Origin: Microbacterium karelineae
GTDB lineage: Bacteria > Actinomycetota > Actinomycetes > Actinomycetales > Microbacteriaceae
Assembly: GCF_009745985.1 (NCBI RefSeq)
Contig: NZ_WFIX01000181.1
Span: 1-50,581 of the forward strand
Reading direction: 5' to 3'
DNA: 50,581 bases
The position numbers and the translations under genes were made by a program. Numbering within the stretch: position 1 is the first letter of the stretch; each line of letters opens with the position of its first letter. This document shows positions 13,474-23,325 of this stretch, in pieces. Under the pieces are notes generated by a model that saw nothing but the letters and a program-made list of their open reading frames with translations, was not told where the DNA came from and ran no database searches.

Positions 13474-15156
13474 ATGCAGACTTCTGACGCGGCGACCGAC
13501 GACACCACCAAGCACATCTTCGTGACGGGCGGTGTCGTCTCCTCTTTGGGCAAGGGCCTCACCGCCGCCAGTCTCGGCAACCTCCTCACGGCGCGCGGCC
13601 TGCACGTCGTGATGCAGAAGCTCGACCCGTATCTCAACGTGGATCCGGGGACGATGAACCCGTTCCAGCACGGCGAGGTGTTCGTCACCGATGACGGCGC
13701 CGAGACCGACCTCGACATCGGGCACTACGAGCGCTTCCTCGACATCAACCTGTCGCAGGCCGCCAATGTGACGACGGGCCAGGTGTACTCCGAGGTCATC
13801 GCGCGCGAGCGGCGCGGCGAGTACCTGGGCGACACGGTGCAGGTGATCCCGCACATCACCGATGAGATCAAGCGCCGCATGCGCCTGCAGGCCGAGGACG
13901 ACCCGAAGCCGGACGTCATCATCACCGAGGTCGGCGGCACGGTCGGCGACATCGAGTCGCAGCCGTTCCTCGAGTCGGCCCGCCAGATCCGCCACGAGCT
14001 CGGCCGCGACAACGTGTTCTTCGTGCACGTCTCGCTCGTGCCGTTCATGGGCGCGTCGGGCGAGCAGAAGACGAAGCCGACGCAGCACTCCGTCGCGGCG
14101 CTCCGCCAGGTCGGCATCCAGCCTGACGCGCTCGTCCTGCGCAGCGACCGTCCCGTGACCGAGCAGAACATGAGCAAGATCGCTCTCATGTGCGACGTCG
14201 AGTCCGACGCGGTCGTGAACACGGTCGACCTGCCGAGCATCTACGACATCCCGTCGACCCTCAACACGCAGGGCCTCGACAGCGTCATCGTGCGCCGGCT
14301 CGGCCTCGCGAAGGCGGGTGAGGTCGACTGGTCGCGCTGGCAGAAGGTGCTCGACGCCGTCCACCACCCGAAGCACGAGGTGACGATCGGGCTCGTCGGC
14401 AAGTACATCGACCTGCCAGACGCCTACCTGTCGGTCACGGAGGCGATCAAGGCCGGCGGATTCGCGCAGGACACGAAGGTCTCGATCCGCTGGATCCCCT
14501 CCGATCTCTGCGAGACGCCCGAGGGCGCGCGCGAGCAGCTGTCGTCGCTCGACGGGATCTGCGTGCCGGGCGGATTCGGCATCCGCGGCATCGAGGGCAA
14601 GCTGGGCGCGCTCCGCTTCGCCCGCGAGCAGGGGATCCCCACGCTCGGCCTCTGCCTGGGCCTGCAGTGCATGGTCATCGAGTACGCGCGCAACGTCGCC
14701 GGCATCGAGGGCGCGTCGTCGAGCGAGTTCGACCCTGAGACGACGGCGCCGGTCATCGCGACGATGGCCGAGCAGGTCGAGATCCTCGACGGCGGCGACC
14801 TCGGCGGCACGATGCGCCTGGGCCTGTACCCGGCCGCCCTCGCGGACGGCTCGATCGCGGCCGAGATGTACGGCGCGGTCCAGGTCGAGGAGCGCCACCG
14901 CCACCGCTACGAGGTGAACAACGCGTACCGCGAGCAGATCGCGATGGCGGGCATGTCGTTCTCCGGCATCAACACGAAGCTCGACCTCGTCGAGTTCGTC
15001 GAGCTGCCGCGCGAGGTGCACCCGTACTACATCGCCACGCAGGCGCACCCCGAGCTGCGCTCGCGCCCGACCGAGGCGCACCCGCTGTTCCGGGGCCTCG
15101 TCGGCGCGGCCGTCGAGCGCCGCCGCTCCAGCGAGCTGTTCGAGGTCGAGGAGTGA
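13474..15156 (+). CDS. pyrG: CTP synthase
   Basis: About 560 residues. The N-terminal synthetase domain begins with [15 protein letters not shown]-terminal class-I glutamine amidotransferase follows, with GLCLGLQ (nucleophile Cys) and a late HPEL (catalytic His). It makes CTP from UTP with glutamine and ATP. The start is uncertain: TTG 13462, GTG 13471 and ATG 13474 are all in frame. I prefer ATG because of the -10-like TAGGAT just upstream. Unlike M. tuberculosis, no steA or mctB genes lie between recN and pyrG. The stop overlaps the next gene's GTG. Confidence 0.95.
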   Translation: MQTSDAATDDTTKHIFVTGGVVSSLGKGLTAASLGNLLTARGLHVVMQKLDPYLNVDPGTMNPFQHGEVFVTDDGAETDLDIGHYERFLDINLSQAANVTTGQVYSEVIARERRGEYLGDTVQVIPHITDEIKRRMRLQAEDDPKPDVIITEVGGTVGDIESQPFLESARQIRHELGRDNVFFVHVSLVPFMGASGEQKTKPTQHSVAALRQVGIQPDALVLRSDRPVTEQNMSKIALMCDVESDAVVNTVDLPSIYDIPSTLNTQGLDSVIVRRLGLAKAGEVDWSRWQKVLDAVHHPKHEVTIGLVGKYIDLPDAYLSVTEAIKAGGFAQDTKVSIRWIPSDLCETPEGAREQLSSLDGICVPGGFGIRGIEGKLGALRFAREQGIPTLGLCLGLQCMVIEYARNVAGIEGASSSEFDPETTAPVIATMAEQVEILDGGDLGGTMRLGLYPAALADGSIAAEMYGAVQVEERHRHRYEVNNAYREQIAMAGMSFSGINTKLDLVEFVELPREVHPYYIATQAHPELRSRPTEAHPLFRGLVGAAVERRRSSELFEVEE

Positions 15157-15719
15157 GCGCACCCCTGCGCGACGAGCCGCACGAGGTCGACATCACCCGC
15201 AGCGACGTCGTCTACAACGGCTATGTGTGGGACGTCCGCGAGGATCACTTCCGCTACGGCGGCACGGAGCTCGTGCGCCACTACCTCGAGCACACGGGAG
15301 CCGTCGCGGTCGTCGCGATGGACGACGACGACCGCGTGCTGCTGATCCAGCAGTACCGGCACCCGATCCGCGCGCGCGACTGGGAGATCCCGGCGGGCCT
15401 GCTCGACGTCGCCGGCGAGGATCCGCGCGCGGCGGCCGAGCGCGAGCTCGCCGAGGAGGCCGACCTCACGGCCGAGCAGTGGGAGGACCTCGGCTCGTTC
15501 GCGCTGTCGCCCGGCGGATCCGACGAGTACATCCGGATCTTCCTCGCGACGGGTGTGCGCCCGACGGGCGAGACGTTCGCGCGCGACGCGGAGGAGGCGG
15601 ACATCCGCACCGAGTGGGTGCCGATCGCCGACGCCGTCCGCGCCGTGACCGAGGGCCGCATGCACAATGCGGCCATGACCATCGGGATCCTGCTGGCCGC
15701 GCGGCGCCGCGGCGCGTGA
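15153..15719 (+). CDS. NUDIX hydrolase, ADP-ribose pyrophosphatase type
   Basis: 188 residues. The NUDIX box is recognisable as [18 protein letters not shown], with the metal-binding RExxxEE. The box is atypical in two ways: spacing before the first Glu is one longer than the classic G-x5-E, and the late Gly is Asp. The segment [15 protein letters not shown] is typical of ADP-ribose pyrophosphatases, and the gene occupies the Rv1700 position after pyrG. It would hydrolyse ADP-ribose to AMP and ribose-5-phosphate. The GTG start overlaps the pyrG stop. Confidence 0.9.
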   Translation: MSAPLRDEPHEVDITRSDVVYNGYVWDVREDHFRYGGTELVRHYLEHTGAVAVVAMDDDDRVLLIQQYRHPIRARDWEIPAGLLDVAGEDPRAAAERELAEEADLTAEQWEDLGSFALSPGGSDEYIRIFLATGVRPTGETFARDAEEADIRTEWVPIADAVRAVTEGRMHNAAMTIGILLAARRRGA

Positions 15720-15782
15720 TCGGCTGACCTGGGGAGGGGCCTGTCCGATGAGCATCGGGACGCGCGTGGGACGCGATCGATC

Positions 15783-16691
15783 GTGAGACAGACCCTCGAT
15801 CGCGCCGTCGACAGCTACCTGCGGCACCTCGCGATCGAGCGCGGGCTCAGCGACCACACGGTCGCCGCCTATCGCCGCGACCTCGGCGTCTACACCGGCT
15901 GGCTCGATGCGCGCGGCGTGTCGGATCCGGCGGCCGTCACGCCCGACCTCGTCGCGGATTTCGCGGCCGAGCGGGCGCGCGCGGATCCGCCGCCGGCCGC
16001 GTCGTCGCTCGCGCGCCTGCAGTCGTCGGTGCGGGGGCTGCACCGGTTCCTCGCCCGCGAGGGCATCGTGGATCACGACCCCACGGCGCGGCTCGCCCCG
16101 CCGAAGCAGCCGCAGCGACTGCCGAAGGCGCTCACGATCGAGCAGGTCGAGCGGCTGCTCGCGGCGCCCGCGGCGGACGAGCCGATCGGGATCCGCGACC
16201 GCGCGCTGCTCGAGCTGCTGTACGCGACGGGAGCCCGCGTCTCCGAGGCGATCGGGCTCGACGTCGACGACCTCCGGGCGGGGGAGGTGCTGCGCCTGCG
16301 CGGCAAGGGCGACAAGGAGCGGATCGTCGCCGTGGGATCCTTCGCCCGCGCCGCCGTCGACGCATACCTCACGCGCGTGCGGCCGACCCTCGCCGCGAAG
16401 GGCCGGGCGACGTCGAAGCTGTTCCTCGGCGCGCGCGGCGCGCCCCTGTCGCGGCAGAGCGCGTGGCTCGTCATCCAGCAGGCCGCCGAGCGGGCGCACC
16501 TCACCGCGCACGTCTCGCCCCACACGCTGCGGCACTCGTTTGCGACGCACCTGCTGCAGGGCGGCGCCGATGTGCGGGTCGTGCAGGAGCTGCTCGGCCA
16601 CGCGTCGGTCGCGACGACGCAGATCTACACGCACGTGTCGGCCGACACGCTCCGGGACATGTACCAATCGGCGCATCCGCGCGCCGTGTGA
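15783..16691 (+). CDS. xerD: Site-specific tyrosine recombinase XerD
   Basis: 302 residues: an N-terminal SAM-like core-binding domain (about 1-95) and a catalytic domain with all expected residues, R152, K175, H247, R250, H273 and Y282. Length and motifs such as [12 protein letters not shown] and [14 protein letters not shown] are typical of XerD, which with XerC resolves chromosome dimers at dif. The position after the NUDIX gene matches M. tuberculosis Rv1701, so this is the housekeeping recombinase rather than a mobile integrase. The GTG start is the first good one after a 63-nt gap. Confidence 0.93.
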   Translation: MRQTLDRAVDSYLRHLAIERGLSDHTVAAYRRDLGVYTGWLDARGVSDPAAVTPDLVADFAAERARADPPPAASSLARLQSSVRGLHRFLAREGIVDHDPTARLAPPKQPQRLPKALTIEQVERLLAAPAADEPIGIRDRALLELLYATGARVSEAIGLDVDDLRAGEVLRLRGKGDKERIVAVGSFARAAVDAYLTRVRPTLAAKGRATSKLFLGARGAPLSRQSAWLVIQQAAERAHLTAHVSPHTLRHSFATHLLQGGADVRVVQELLGHASVATTQIYTHVSADTLRDMYQSAHPRAV

Positions 16692-16791
16692 GCGCCCGCC
16701 GCGTCATCCGGAAAGATCATCCTTCAGGCGGATGCCGTCGCGGTATCCCGTTTGACAAGCTGGGCGGACAGCACACAGCAGCGCTCCGCGC

Positions 16792-17823
16792 ATGACCCAG
16801 GGAAGCATCTTGCGATTCACACGCCCTCTCGTCCTCGCCGCCTCGGCGACCGTCCTCGCCGCCACACTCACGGCCTGCTCGCAGGACGGAGGAGACGGCG
16901 GCCTGAGCTGGGAGGACTCCCCGCTCAACGAGTACATGTCGGCCGCCTGGGGAGGAGACATGTCGCCCGAGGAGCAGCAGCGCGAGATGGACGAGCAGAC
17001 CCGTCTCGTCGAGGAGGCGGTCGCCGCCTGCATGCAGGAGCAGGGCTTCGAATACACGCCGAACGTCAGCGGCGGCGGGGTCGTCATCTCGTCCGATGAC
17101 GAGGAGTGGAACCCCGACGACCGCGAGTGGGTCGCACAGTACGGCTACGGCGCCGTCAACTGGCCGGGCCGCGACGCGCAGATGGAGGAGCCGATCGACG
17201 AGGAGGAGTACGTCGACGCGAACGCCGACTACGTCGAGAGCCTCTCCCCGTCAGAGCAGGAGGCGTACAGCGAGACGCTGAACGGCCCGATGCCGCCCGA
17301 GGAGGCCATGGAGGACCCGGACTTCGACTGGGAGAGCTGGGACATGGGCTGCTACGGCGACGCGAGCGACGAGGTCTACGGCGCCGACGCCGAGCTGTAC
17401 GAGTCGGACGAGTTCGCGCCGCTCATGGACGCCATGGAGCAGCTCTACACCGACATGGAGAACGATCCGGAGTTCGCGGAGATCGACGCCGCGTGGAGCT
17501 CGTGCATGGCCGACGCCGGACATGCCGGGTTCACGACCCGCGACGAGGCGCAGACCTCGATCTACGACGAGATCGACGCCTTCTGGAACGACTTCGACTA
17601 CGAGGGCGCGGGCGAGGACGCCAGCCCCGAGGACGACCCCGCGTACCAGGAGATCGGCGAGCGGGAGATCGAGCTCGCGCTGGCCGACCTCGACTGCCGC
17701 GAGGAGTCCGACTACGACGAGACCCGCCTGAAGGTGCAGTTCGACCTCGAAGAGCAGTTCATCGCCGACCACGAGGCGGAGCTCGAGGCGTTCCGCGACG
17801 CGGCCGTCGCCCAGGGATCCTGA
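16792..17823 (+). CDS. Acidic secreted lipoprotein of the export cassette
   Basis: 343 residues. A signal peptide with the hydrophobic core LVLAASATVLAATL ends in the lipobox LTAC (lipidated Cys29). The mature part is extremely rich in Asp and Glu, with four Cys residues (LVEEAVAACM, DMGCYGD, AWSSCM and LDCREES). That pattern suggests a disulphide-linked fold repeated twice. It should be anchored on the outer face of the membrane. It precedes an adaptor and an ABC transporter by only 13 nt, so it is probably part of that machinery, for example a substrate- or ion-binding subunit. No family is recognised with certainty. A TTGACA at 16752-16757 could be its -35. Confidence 0.75.
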   Translation: MTQGSILRFTRPLVLAASATVLAATLTACSQDGGDGGLSWEDSPLNEYMSAAWGGDMSPEEQQREMDEQTRLVEEAVAACMQEQGFEYTPNVSGGGVVISSDDEEWNPDDREWVAQYGYGAVNWPGRDAQMEEPIDEEEYVDANADYVESLSPSEQEAYSETLNGPMPPEEAMEDPDFDWESWDMGCYGDASDEVYGADAELYESDEFAPLMDAMEQLYTDMENDPEFAEIDAAWSSCMADAGHAGFTTRDEAQTSIYDEIDAFWNDFDYEGAGEDASPEDDPAYQEIGEREIELALADLDCREESDYDETRLKVQFDLEEQFIADHEAELEAFRDAAVAQGS

Positions 17824-17836
17824 GGTCGTCGGGAGC

Positions 17837-19417
17837 GTGGAAGAGCGACACGGAGACGCCGAGCCGGCACAGGAGTTCGAGGCGGCGCTCGCGCCGACCG
17901 AGGAACCTCAGGACGCGCCCGAGGAGGTGCAGAAGAAGGGGGCCGCCGCGGGCTGGGGGCGCGTGTTCCGGGGCAACAGGATGCTGTGGGTGACCGCCGG
18001 AGTCGCGGTCGTCGCGCTCGCCGCGGGGCTCGTGCTGGGACGCTTCGTCGTCTCGCCGTTCGACGCCGCGGCCGCGGGCGGCACGCCGGATCCGGGGCTC
18101 CCGACCGTGCCGGTCGAGTTCGGCGAGCTGCGCAACGACATCACGATGCGCGGCGACATCGCGTACGCCGACGCCGTCGAGGTCACGCTCGACACCTCGT
18201 CGTTCGCGGGTGCCGCGATCGTCACGGGGCAGGTGCCCGAGGCGGGCACCGAGATCGACACGCTGTCGGTCGTGCTCGAGGTCGCGGGGCGCCCCGTCAT
18301 CGCTCTCCCGGGCGAGCTGCCCGTCTACCGCACGCTGAAGGTCGGCGCATCGGGCCCCGACGTCACCCAGCTCAAGGAGGCGCTCGCCGCCGCGGGCATC
18401 GACCCCGGCGACGCGTCCAGCGACGTGTTCGACGAGGCGACCGCGAACGCCGTCGGCCGGCTGTACGCCGAGGCCGGCTATTCGGCGCCCGAGCCCGAGG
18501 AGGGCGCGGAGGACATGCTGCGCTCGGCGGAGGACGCGCGGCTCCAGGCGGAGCAGTCCGTGACCGATGCGCAGAAGGCGCTCGAGGAGGCCGGCAGGGG
18601 GCCGAGCGAGATCGAGGTGCGCGAGGCCGACAACCAGGTCAACAGCCTGTGGCGCCAGATCGTCGAGCTCGAGAGGGAAGGACAGGACGCGAGCGATCTG
18701 CGTGACCAGCTCGAGGTCGCGAAGCTGCAGCGCGCGGCGCTGGACGAGCCGAGGGACACGAGCGCCGAACAGACGATGCTCGCAAGCGCGCAGTCGGGCC
18801 TCGCCTCCGCCGATGAGGCACTCGCCGACGCGCGCGTGGACGCGCTCCCGTTCCTGCCGGCGAGCGAGGTCCTCTTCCTCGACGACCTTCCCCGCCGCGT
18901 CGACGCCGTGAACGTCACGCGCGGATCCTCGCTCGAGGGCGCCGCCATGACCGTGTCGGGCGCGACCGTCAAGGTGTCCGGCACCATCGCCCAGGCCGAA
19001 GCCGAGCTCATCGAGGAGGGCGACGAGGCCGCGATCGCGCTGCCGAGCGGCGACGAGCACCGCGCCGTCGTGACGAACATCAAGACGGGCGACGACGGCG
19101 ACAGGGCGACGGTCACGTTCGAGCCGGATCCCTTCACTCCCGAGCAGATGGAGGAGGTGCAGGGATCGAATGCGCGCCTCACGATCCCCGTCGGGGCGAC
19201 GGAGGGCGAGGTGCTGTCGGTGCCCTACGCGGCGCTCACCGCCGGACCCGGCGGCGAGTCGCGCGTGGAGGTCGTGCGCGGCGACCCGCGCGACGGCGAA
19301 TCGGCCGACACGGAGCTCATCGTCGTCGAGACGGGGCTCGCCGCCGACGGATACGTTGAGGTGACGCCCACGGAGGGCGAGCTGGAGGCCGGCGACCTCG
19401 TGGTGGTGGGGTCGTGA
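17837..19417 (+). CDS. Peptidoglycan-binding HlyD/MacA-like membrane adaptor
   Basis: 526 residues. A charged cytosolic N-terminus is followed by one membrane segment (about 49-68), a peptidoglycan-binding-1 domain (about 160-213, with TLKVGASGPDVTQL), a coiled-coil hairpin (about 225-330) and beta-rich lipoyl/barrel segments towards the end. This is the actinobacterial version of the periplasmic adaptor of MacAB-type systems, tied to the cell wall by its peptidoglycan-binding domain. The GTG start lies 13 nt after the lipoprotein gene and the end overlaps the ATPase gene (GTGA), indicating one operon. Confidence 0.85.
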   Translation: MEERHGDAEPAQEFEAALAPTEEPQDAPEEVQKKGAAAGWGRVFRGNRMLWVTAGVAVVALAAGLVLGRFVVSPFDAAAAGGTPDPGLPTVPVEFGELRNDITMRGDIAYADAVEVTLDTSSFAGAAIVTGQVPEAGTEIDTLSVVLEVAGRPVIALPGELPVYRTLKVGASGPDVTQLKEALAAAGIDPGDASSDVFDEATANAVGRLYAEAGYSAPEPEEGAEDMLRSAEDARLQAEQSVTDAQKALEEAGRGPSEIEVREADNQVNSLWRQIVELEREGQDASDLRDQLEVAKLQRAALDEPRDTSAEQTMLASAQSGLASADEALADARVDALPFLPASEVLFLDDLPRRVDAVNVTRGSSLEGAAMTVSGATVKVSGTIAQAEAELIEEGDEAAIALPSGDEHRAVVTNIKTGDDGDRATVTFEPDPFTPEQMEEVQGSNARLTIPVGATEGEVLSVPYAALTAGPGGESRVEVVRGDPRDGESADTELIVVETGLAADGYVEVTPTEGELEAGDLVVVGS

Positions 19418-20103
19418 CGGATCCCATCATCGAGCTGCGCGACGTCACCCGATCGTTCCCGGGCGTACCCGAGGTGCAGGCGCTCAAAGGCGTCTCGCTC
19501 ACGCTCGGGGAGGGCGAGTACGTGTCGATCGTCGGCCCGAGCGGGTCCGGCAAGTCGACCATGCTCAACATCCTCGGCCTGCTCGACCGCCCGACGGTGG
19601 GGGAGTACCGCCTCGGCGGCACCCTCACGGGCGCCCTGTCGGAGGACGAGCGCGCCGCGGCGCGCGCGCAGTTCATCGGCTTCGTGTTCCAGGCGTTCCA
19701 CCTGATGTCGCGCCGGACGGTGCTCGACAATGTGATGCTGCCGATGCTCTACAGCGGCGTGCCGCGGAGCGAACGCGAGGACCGCGCGCGGGCCGCGCTC
19801 GATCGCGTCGGCCTCGGTCACCGCGTCGGCTTCCTCCCCGGGACGCTCTCGGGCGGCGAGCGGCAGCGCGTCGCCGTCGCGCGGGCGGTCGTGAGCGGGC
19901 CGAAGCTGCTGCTGGCGGACGAGCCGACGGGCAGCCTCGACCAGCGCACGTCCGGCGAGGTGATGGAGCTGTTCGAGGAGCTCAACGACGAGGGCCTGAC
20001 GCTCGTCGTGATCACACACGACGTCGGCGTCGCCGAGCGTGCGGGGCGCAGCATCCGCATCGCGGACGGGCGGCTCGTGGAGCCCGAGAGGATCGCCGCG
20101 TGA
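19414..20103 (+). CDS. ABC transporter ATPase, MacB/LolD type
   Basis: 229 residues with all ABC ATPase motifs: Walker A GPSGSGKST, Q-loop in FVFQAFHLM, signature LSGGERQRVAVARA, Walker B LLLADEPTGSLD and the switch His in VVITHD. The sequence type is that of MacB/LolD/FtsE mechanotransmission transporters, which work with FtsX-fold permeases rather than classical channels. It overlaps its neighbours on both sides by 4 nt. Confidence 0.93.
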   Translation: MTDPIIELRDVTRSFPGVPEVQALKGVSLTLGEGEYVSIVGPSGSGKSTMLNILGLLDRPTVGEYRLGGTLTGALSEDERAAARAQFIGFVFQAFHLMSRRTVLDNVMLPMLYSGVPRSEREDRARAALDRVGLGHRVGFLPGTLSGGERQRVAVARAVVSGPKLLLADEPTGSLDQRTSGEVMELFEELNDEGLTLVVITHDVGVAERAGRSIRIADGRLVEPERIAA

Positions 20104-21452
20104 GCCTGCGCGGCGCCCTGGGGAGCATGTTCCGCGGGCGCCGGCGGCGCCGCAGCACCTTCGAGGCGGAACCGGCCGAGGCGCCGACCTCCGCCGACGA
20201 TGCCGGGGAGTCCACCGGGCTGCTGCGCCCCGTCGCGCGCGGCGACCGCTTCACGGCGAGCGACCTCGTGCTCGAGGCGACGACCGACATCGGGTCGCGC
20301 CCGGGGCGCCTCGTCGTGACGATCGTCGGCACCGTGCTCGGCATCGGATCCCTCGTCGCGACGTGGGGCTTCGCCCAGACGGCCGCGGGCCAGATCGCCA
20401 GCCAGTTCGACGCCGTCGCGGCGACGCAGGTGACGATCGTGCCCGAGGAGCGATCCGCGGGCGGCCAGTCGGCCGCCATCGGCACGATCCCGTGGGACGC
20501 GCCGAGCCGCCTCGGGAACCTCTCCGGCGTCGAGCACGCCGCGCTGCTGTCGGATGTCTCGATCGGCGAAGCCGAGATCACGGCGGTGCCGATCAACGAC
20601 CCGTCGTCGGCGCAGGTCGCACCGCCTCCCGTGAAGGCGGCGTCCGCCGAGCTCCTCGACGTCGTCGAGGGCACCCTGCGCGAGGGGCGGATGTTCGACG
20701 CGGGCCACGACGAGCGCGGCGATCGGGTGACGGTCCTCGGCGGGCGCGTCGCGGATCAGCTGAACATCGTACGCGTCGACCAGCAGCCGTCGATCTTCAT
20801 CGACGGGATCGCGTACGCCGTGATCGGGATCCTCGACGAGACCGTCACCCGCGGCGAGCTGCGCGATGCCGTGATCATCCCCGATGGCGCGGCGCGCTCC
20901 GACTTCGGGCTCGGCGCGCCGGCGGAGGCGATCGCGCGGATCGCGGTCGGCGCCGGCCCGCAGGTCGCCGAGCAGGCGGCCCTCGTGCTCGCCCCCGACC
21001 AGGCCGACACCCTGAAGGTGCGCGCGCCGTCCGCCGGATCCGATCTGGGATCCGCCGTGCAGGCCGACGTCAACGTGGTGTTCCTCATCGTCGGGGGCGT
21101 CGCGCTCCTGGCGGGCGGCGTCGGCATCGCGAACGTCACGCTGCTGTCGGTCATGGAGCGCACCGGCGAGATCGGCCTGCGGCGCGCCCTCGGGGCGACC
21201 CGGCGCCAGATCGGCGCGCAGTTCACGGTCGAGTCGATCGTGATCGGCCTGCTCGGCGGCCTCATCGGCGCCGCGCTCGGCGTGATCGCGGTCATCGTCG
21301 TCGCCGCCGTGCAGCAGTGGACGGCCGTCGTGGATCCGCTCGTCGCCTGCGCGGGCGTCGTGCTCGGCGCGCTCGTCGGCTGGCTGTCGGGCTGGTACCC
21401 GGCTCGCCGCGCGGCCCGCGTCGAGCCCGTCACGGCGCTGCGAGGGTCGTAG
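20100..21452 (+). CDS. ABC transporter permease, MacB/FtsX type
   Basis: 450 residues. The basic N-terminal tail is followed by membrane segment 1 (about 70-92), a large extracellular domain (about 95-320), and three segments at about 325-350, 378-402 and 412-432. The conserved GEIGLRRALGATRRQI between TM2 and TM3 identifies the FtsX/MacB permease family. Together with the ATPase, the adaptor and the lipoprotein it forms a cell-envelope efflux or signalling complex; the substrate cannot be deduced. The GTG start overlaps the ATPase stop. Confidence 0.9.
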   Translation: MSLRGALGSMFRGRRRRRSTFEAEPAEAPTSADDAGESTGLLRPVARGDRFTASDLVLEATTDIGSRPGRLVVTIVGTVLGIGSLVATWGFAQTAAGQIASQFDAVAATQVTIVPEERSAGGQSAAIGTIPWDAPSRLGNLSGVEHAALLSDVSIGEAEITAVPINDPSSAQVAPPPVKAASAELLDVVEGTLREGRMFDAGHDERGDRVTVLGGRVADQLNIVRVDQQPSIFIDGIAYAVIGILDETVTRGELRDAVIIPDGAARSDFGLGAPAEAIARIAVGAGPQVAEQAALVLAPDQADTLKVRAPSAGSDLGSAVQADVNVVFLIVGGVALLAGGVGIANVTLLSVMERTGEIGLRRALGATRRQIGAQFTVESIVIGLLGGLIGAALGVIAVIVVAAVQQWTAVVDPLVACAGVVLGALVGWLSGWYPARRAARVEPVTALRGS

Positions 21453-21458
21453 CGGGGT

Positions 21459-21492
21459 CGCCGCGCCGACATGCCCGGATGTCGGCGCGGCG
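21459..21492 (+). terminator. GC-rich hairpin after the ABC export operon
   Basis: A perfect 14-bp stem (cgccgcgccgacat, 21459-21472, and its complement at 21479-21492) with a 6-nt loop lies 7 nt after the permease stop. There is no T tract. It is a likely terminator separating the export cassette from the parA-scp operon. Confidence 0.7.
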
Positions 21493-21502
21493 GCGATCCT
21501 CA

Positions 21503-21531
21503 CGGACACCAGGTAACGATGCGGATACACT
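21503..21531 (+). promoter_or_regulatory. Possible promoter of the parA-scpAB operon
   Basis: The -10 hexamer TACACT (21526-21531) is preceded after 17 bp by CGGACA (21503-21508), a partial -35 match. It would give a leader of about 85 nt ending in an AGGAGG ribosome site. Based on consensus only. Confidence 0.45.
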
Positions 21532-21623
21532 CGTCGGAGCAGGTCGGCGGCTGTCCGCTGACGAACAGGTACGGACGGCGACGACGGCGCACCCGACCGG
21601 CGTTTCCGTCAGGAGGATCATCG

Positions 21624-22502
21624 GTGGCGAACACCCAGAACAAGCCGAAGAAGCGCGACGACGTCGTTCTCGGCCCCACGGGGCGCCCGTACAACGGCTT
21701 CCCGACGCCCGGCAGGCTCGACAGCCACGGCCCGGCGCGCATCATCGCGCTGTGCAACCAGAAGGGCGGCGTCGGCAAGACGACGACGAGCATCAACCTC
21801 GCGGCCTCACTCGCCGAGTACGGTCGCAAGGTGCTGGCGGTCGACTTCGACCCGCAGGGCGCGCTGTCGGCAGGCCTCGGGATCGCCACGCACGACGTGA
21901 CGACGATCTACGACCTCATGCTCGACACGAAGCGCGACGCGCACGACGCGATCCTGCAGACGCACGTCGACGGCCTCGACCTGATCCCCGCCAACATCGA
22001 CCTCTCGGCCGCCGAGGTGCACCTCGTCAACGAGGTCGCGCGCGAGATGATCCTCGCCCGCGTGCTGCGGAAGGTGCAGAACGAGTACGACGTCATCCTC
22101 ATCGACTGCCAGCCCTCGCTCGGGCTGCTCACGGTGAACGCGCTGACCGCGGCGCACGGCGTGCTCATTCCGCTCGAGTGCGAGTTCTTCGCGCTGCGCG
22201 GCGTGGCCCTGCTCATCGAGACGATCGAGAAGGTGCAGGACCGCCTGAACCCCTCGCTCGAGCTCGATGGCCTGCTCGCGACGATGTACGACTCGCGCAC
22301 GCTGCACTCGCGCGAGGTGCTCGAGCGCATCGTCGAGACGTTCGGCGACAAGGTGTTCGAGACCGTCATCGGCCGCACCGTGAAGTTCCCCGACGCGTCC
22401 GTCTCGGGCGTGCCGATCATCGAGTACGCGCCGCAGCACGACGCCGCCCAGGCGTACCTGCGTCTCGCCCGCGAACTGGTGCACCGCGGCGCCGTCGCCT
22501 GA
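21624..22502 (+). CDS. Orphan ParA-family ATPase next to scpAB
   Basis: 292 residues with the deviant Walker A KGGVGKTT (47-54), LAVDFDPQG and ILIDCQPSLG, typical of ParA/Soj/MinD ATPases. GTG 21624 is strongly supported by AGGAGG 7 nt upstream; longer frames lack any such site. There is no parB partner, and the gene is followed 4 nt later by scpA, as in M. tuberculosis Rv1708-Rv1710. It is therefore the orphan ParA of this cluster, probably linked to chromosome segregation with the SMC-ScpAB complex rather than plasmid partitioning. Confidence 0.9.
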   Translation: MANTQNKPKKRDDVVLGPTGRPYNGFPTPGRLDSHGPARIIALCNQKGGVGKTTTSINLAASLAEYGRKVLAVDFDPQGALSAGLGIATHDVTTIYDLMLDTKRDAHDAILQTHVDGLDLIPANIDLSAAEVHLVNEVAREMILARVLRKVQNEYDVILIDCQPSLGLLTVNALTAAHGVLIPLECEFFALRGVALLIETIEKVQDRLNPSLELDGLLATMYDSRTLHSREVLERIVETFGDKVFETVIGRTVKFPDASVSGVPIIEYAPQHDAAQAYLRLARELVHRGAVA

Positions 22503-22506
22503 CGAC

Positions 22507-23325
22507 ATGTCGACCGACGAACGGGCGTCGGGGGAGATCGACGAGGGCGGCTTCCGCGTCTCGCTGTCGAACTTCGACGGCCCGTTCGACCTGCTGCTGA
22601 ACCTCATCACGAAGCGCGAGCTCGACATCACCGAGGTGTCGCTGTCGGCCGTGACCGACGAGTTCATCGCGTACCTCGCCGATCTCGGCCCTGATGAGAA
22701 CCTCGATGAGGCGAGCGAGTTCCTCGTCGTCGCCGCGACCCTCCTCGACATGAAGGTCGCGGGGCTGCTTCCCCAGGGCGAGCTCGTCGACGCCGAGGCC
22801 GTCGCGCTGCTCGAGGCGCGTGACCTCCTGTTCGCGCGGCTGCTGCAGTATCGGGCGTTCAAGGAGGTGTCGGTCTGGTTCGCGGACCGCATCACGCGAG
22901 AGGACGCGCGCCACACCCGAGACGTGCCGCTCGACGAGAGGTATCGCGCCCGCACGCCCGAGCTGCAGTGGACGGTGTCGCTCGACGACTTCGCCGCGAT
23001 CGCGACGCTCGCCTTCGCGCCGCGCGAGATCCCCACCGTCGGCCTCGACCACCTGCATGCCCCGCAGGTATCGATCCGTGAGCAGGCGGCGATCGTCGTC
23101 TCCGCCCTCCGGACGAGCGGATCCGTCACCTTCCGCGAGCTCGCGGCCGGCGCGGACGGACCGGGCGTGATCGTGGCGCGCTTCATCTCGATCCTCGAGC
23201 TCTATCGGCATGCGGCCGTGTCGTTCGAGCAGCTCGAGCCGCTCGGGGAGCTCACCGTGCGCTGGGTGGCGGACACCTGGAGCGACGAGAACCTCGCGAC
23301 ACTGGGAGCCGACTATGACACCTGA
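22507..23325 (+). CDS. scpA: Segregation and condensation protein A
   Basis: 272 residues. The kleisin N-terminus is clear (FDGPFDLLLNLITKRELDITEVSL), with a winged-helix C-terminus. ScpA bridges the SMC heads and with ScpB forms the bacterial condensin that organises and separates chromosomes. ATG 22507 follows the parA stop by 4 nt. The 3' end overlaps scpB by 11 nt, indicating coupled synthesis of the two partners. Confidence 0.95.
   Translation: MSTDERASGEIDEGGFRVSLSNFDGPFDLLLNLITKRELDITEVSLSAVTDEFIAYLADLGPDENLDEASEFLVVAATLLDMKVAGLLPQGELVDAEAVALLEARDLLFARLLQYRAFKEVSVWFADRITREDARHTRDVPLDERYRARTPELQWTVSLDDFAAIATLAFAPREIPTVGLDHLHAPQVSIREQAAIVVSALRTSGSVTFRELAAGADGPGVIVARFISILELYRHAAVSFEQLEPLGELTVRWVADTWSDENLATLGADYDT

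Noticed and set aside
15783-16691. Phage or island integrase
   Set aside because: Length, motifs and position after pyrG and the NUDIX gene identify housekeeping XerD, and no att repeats flank it.
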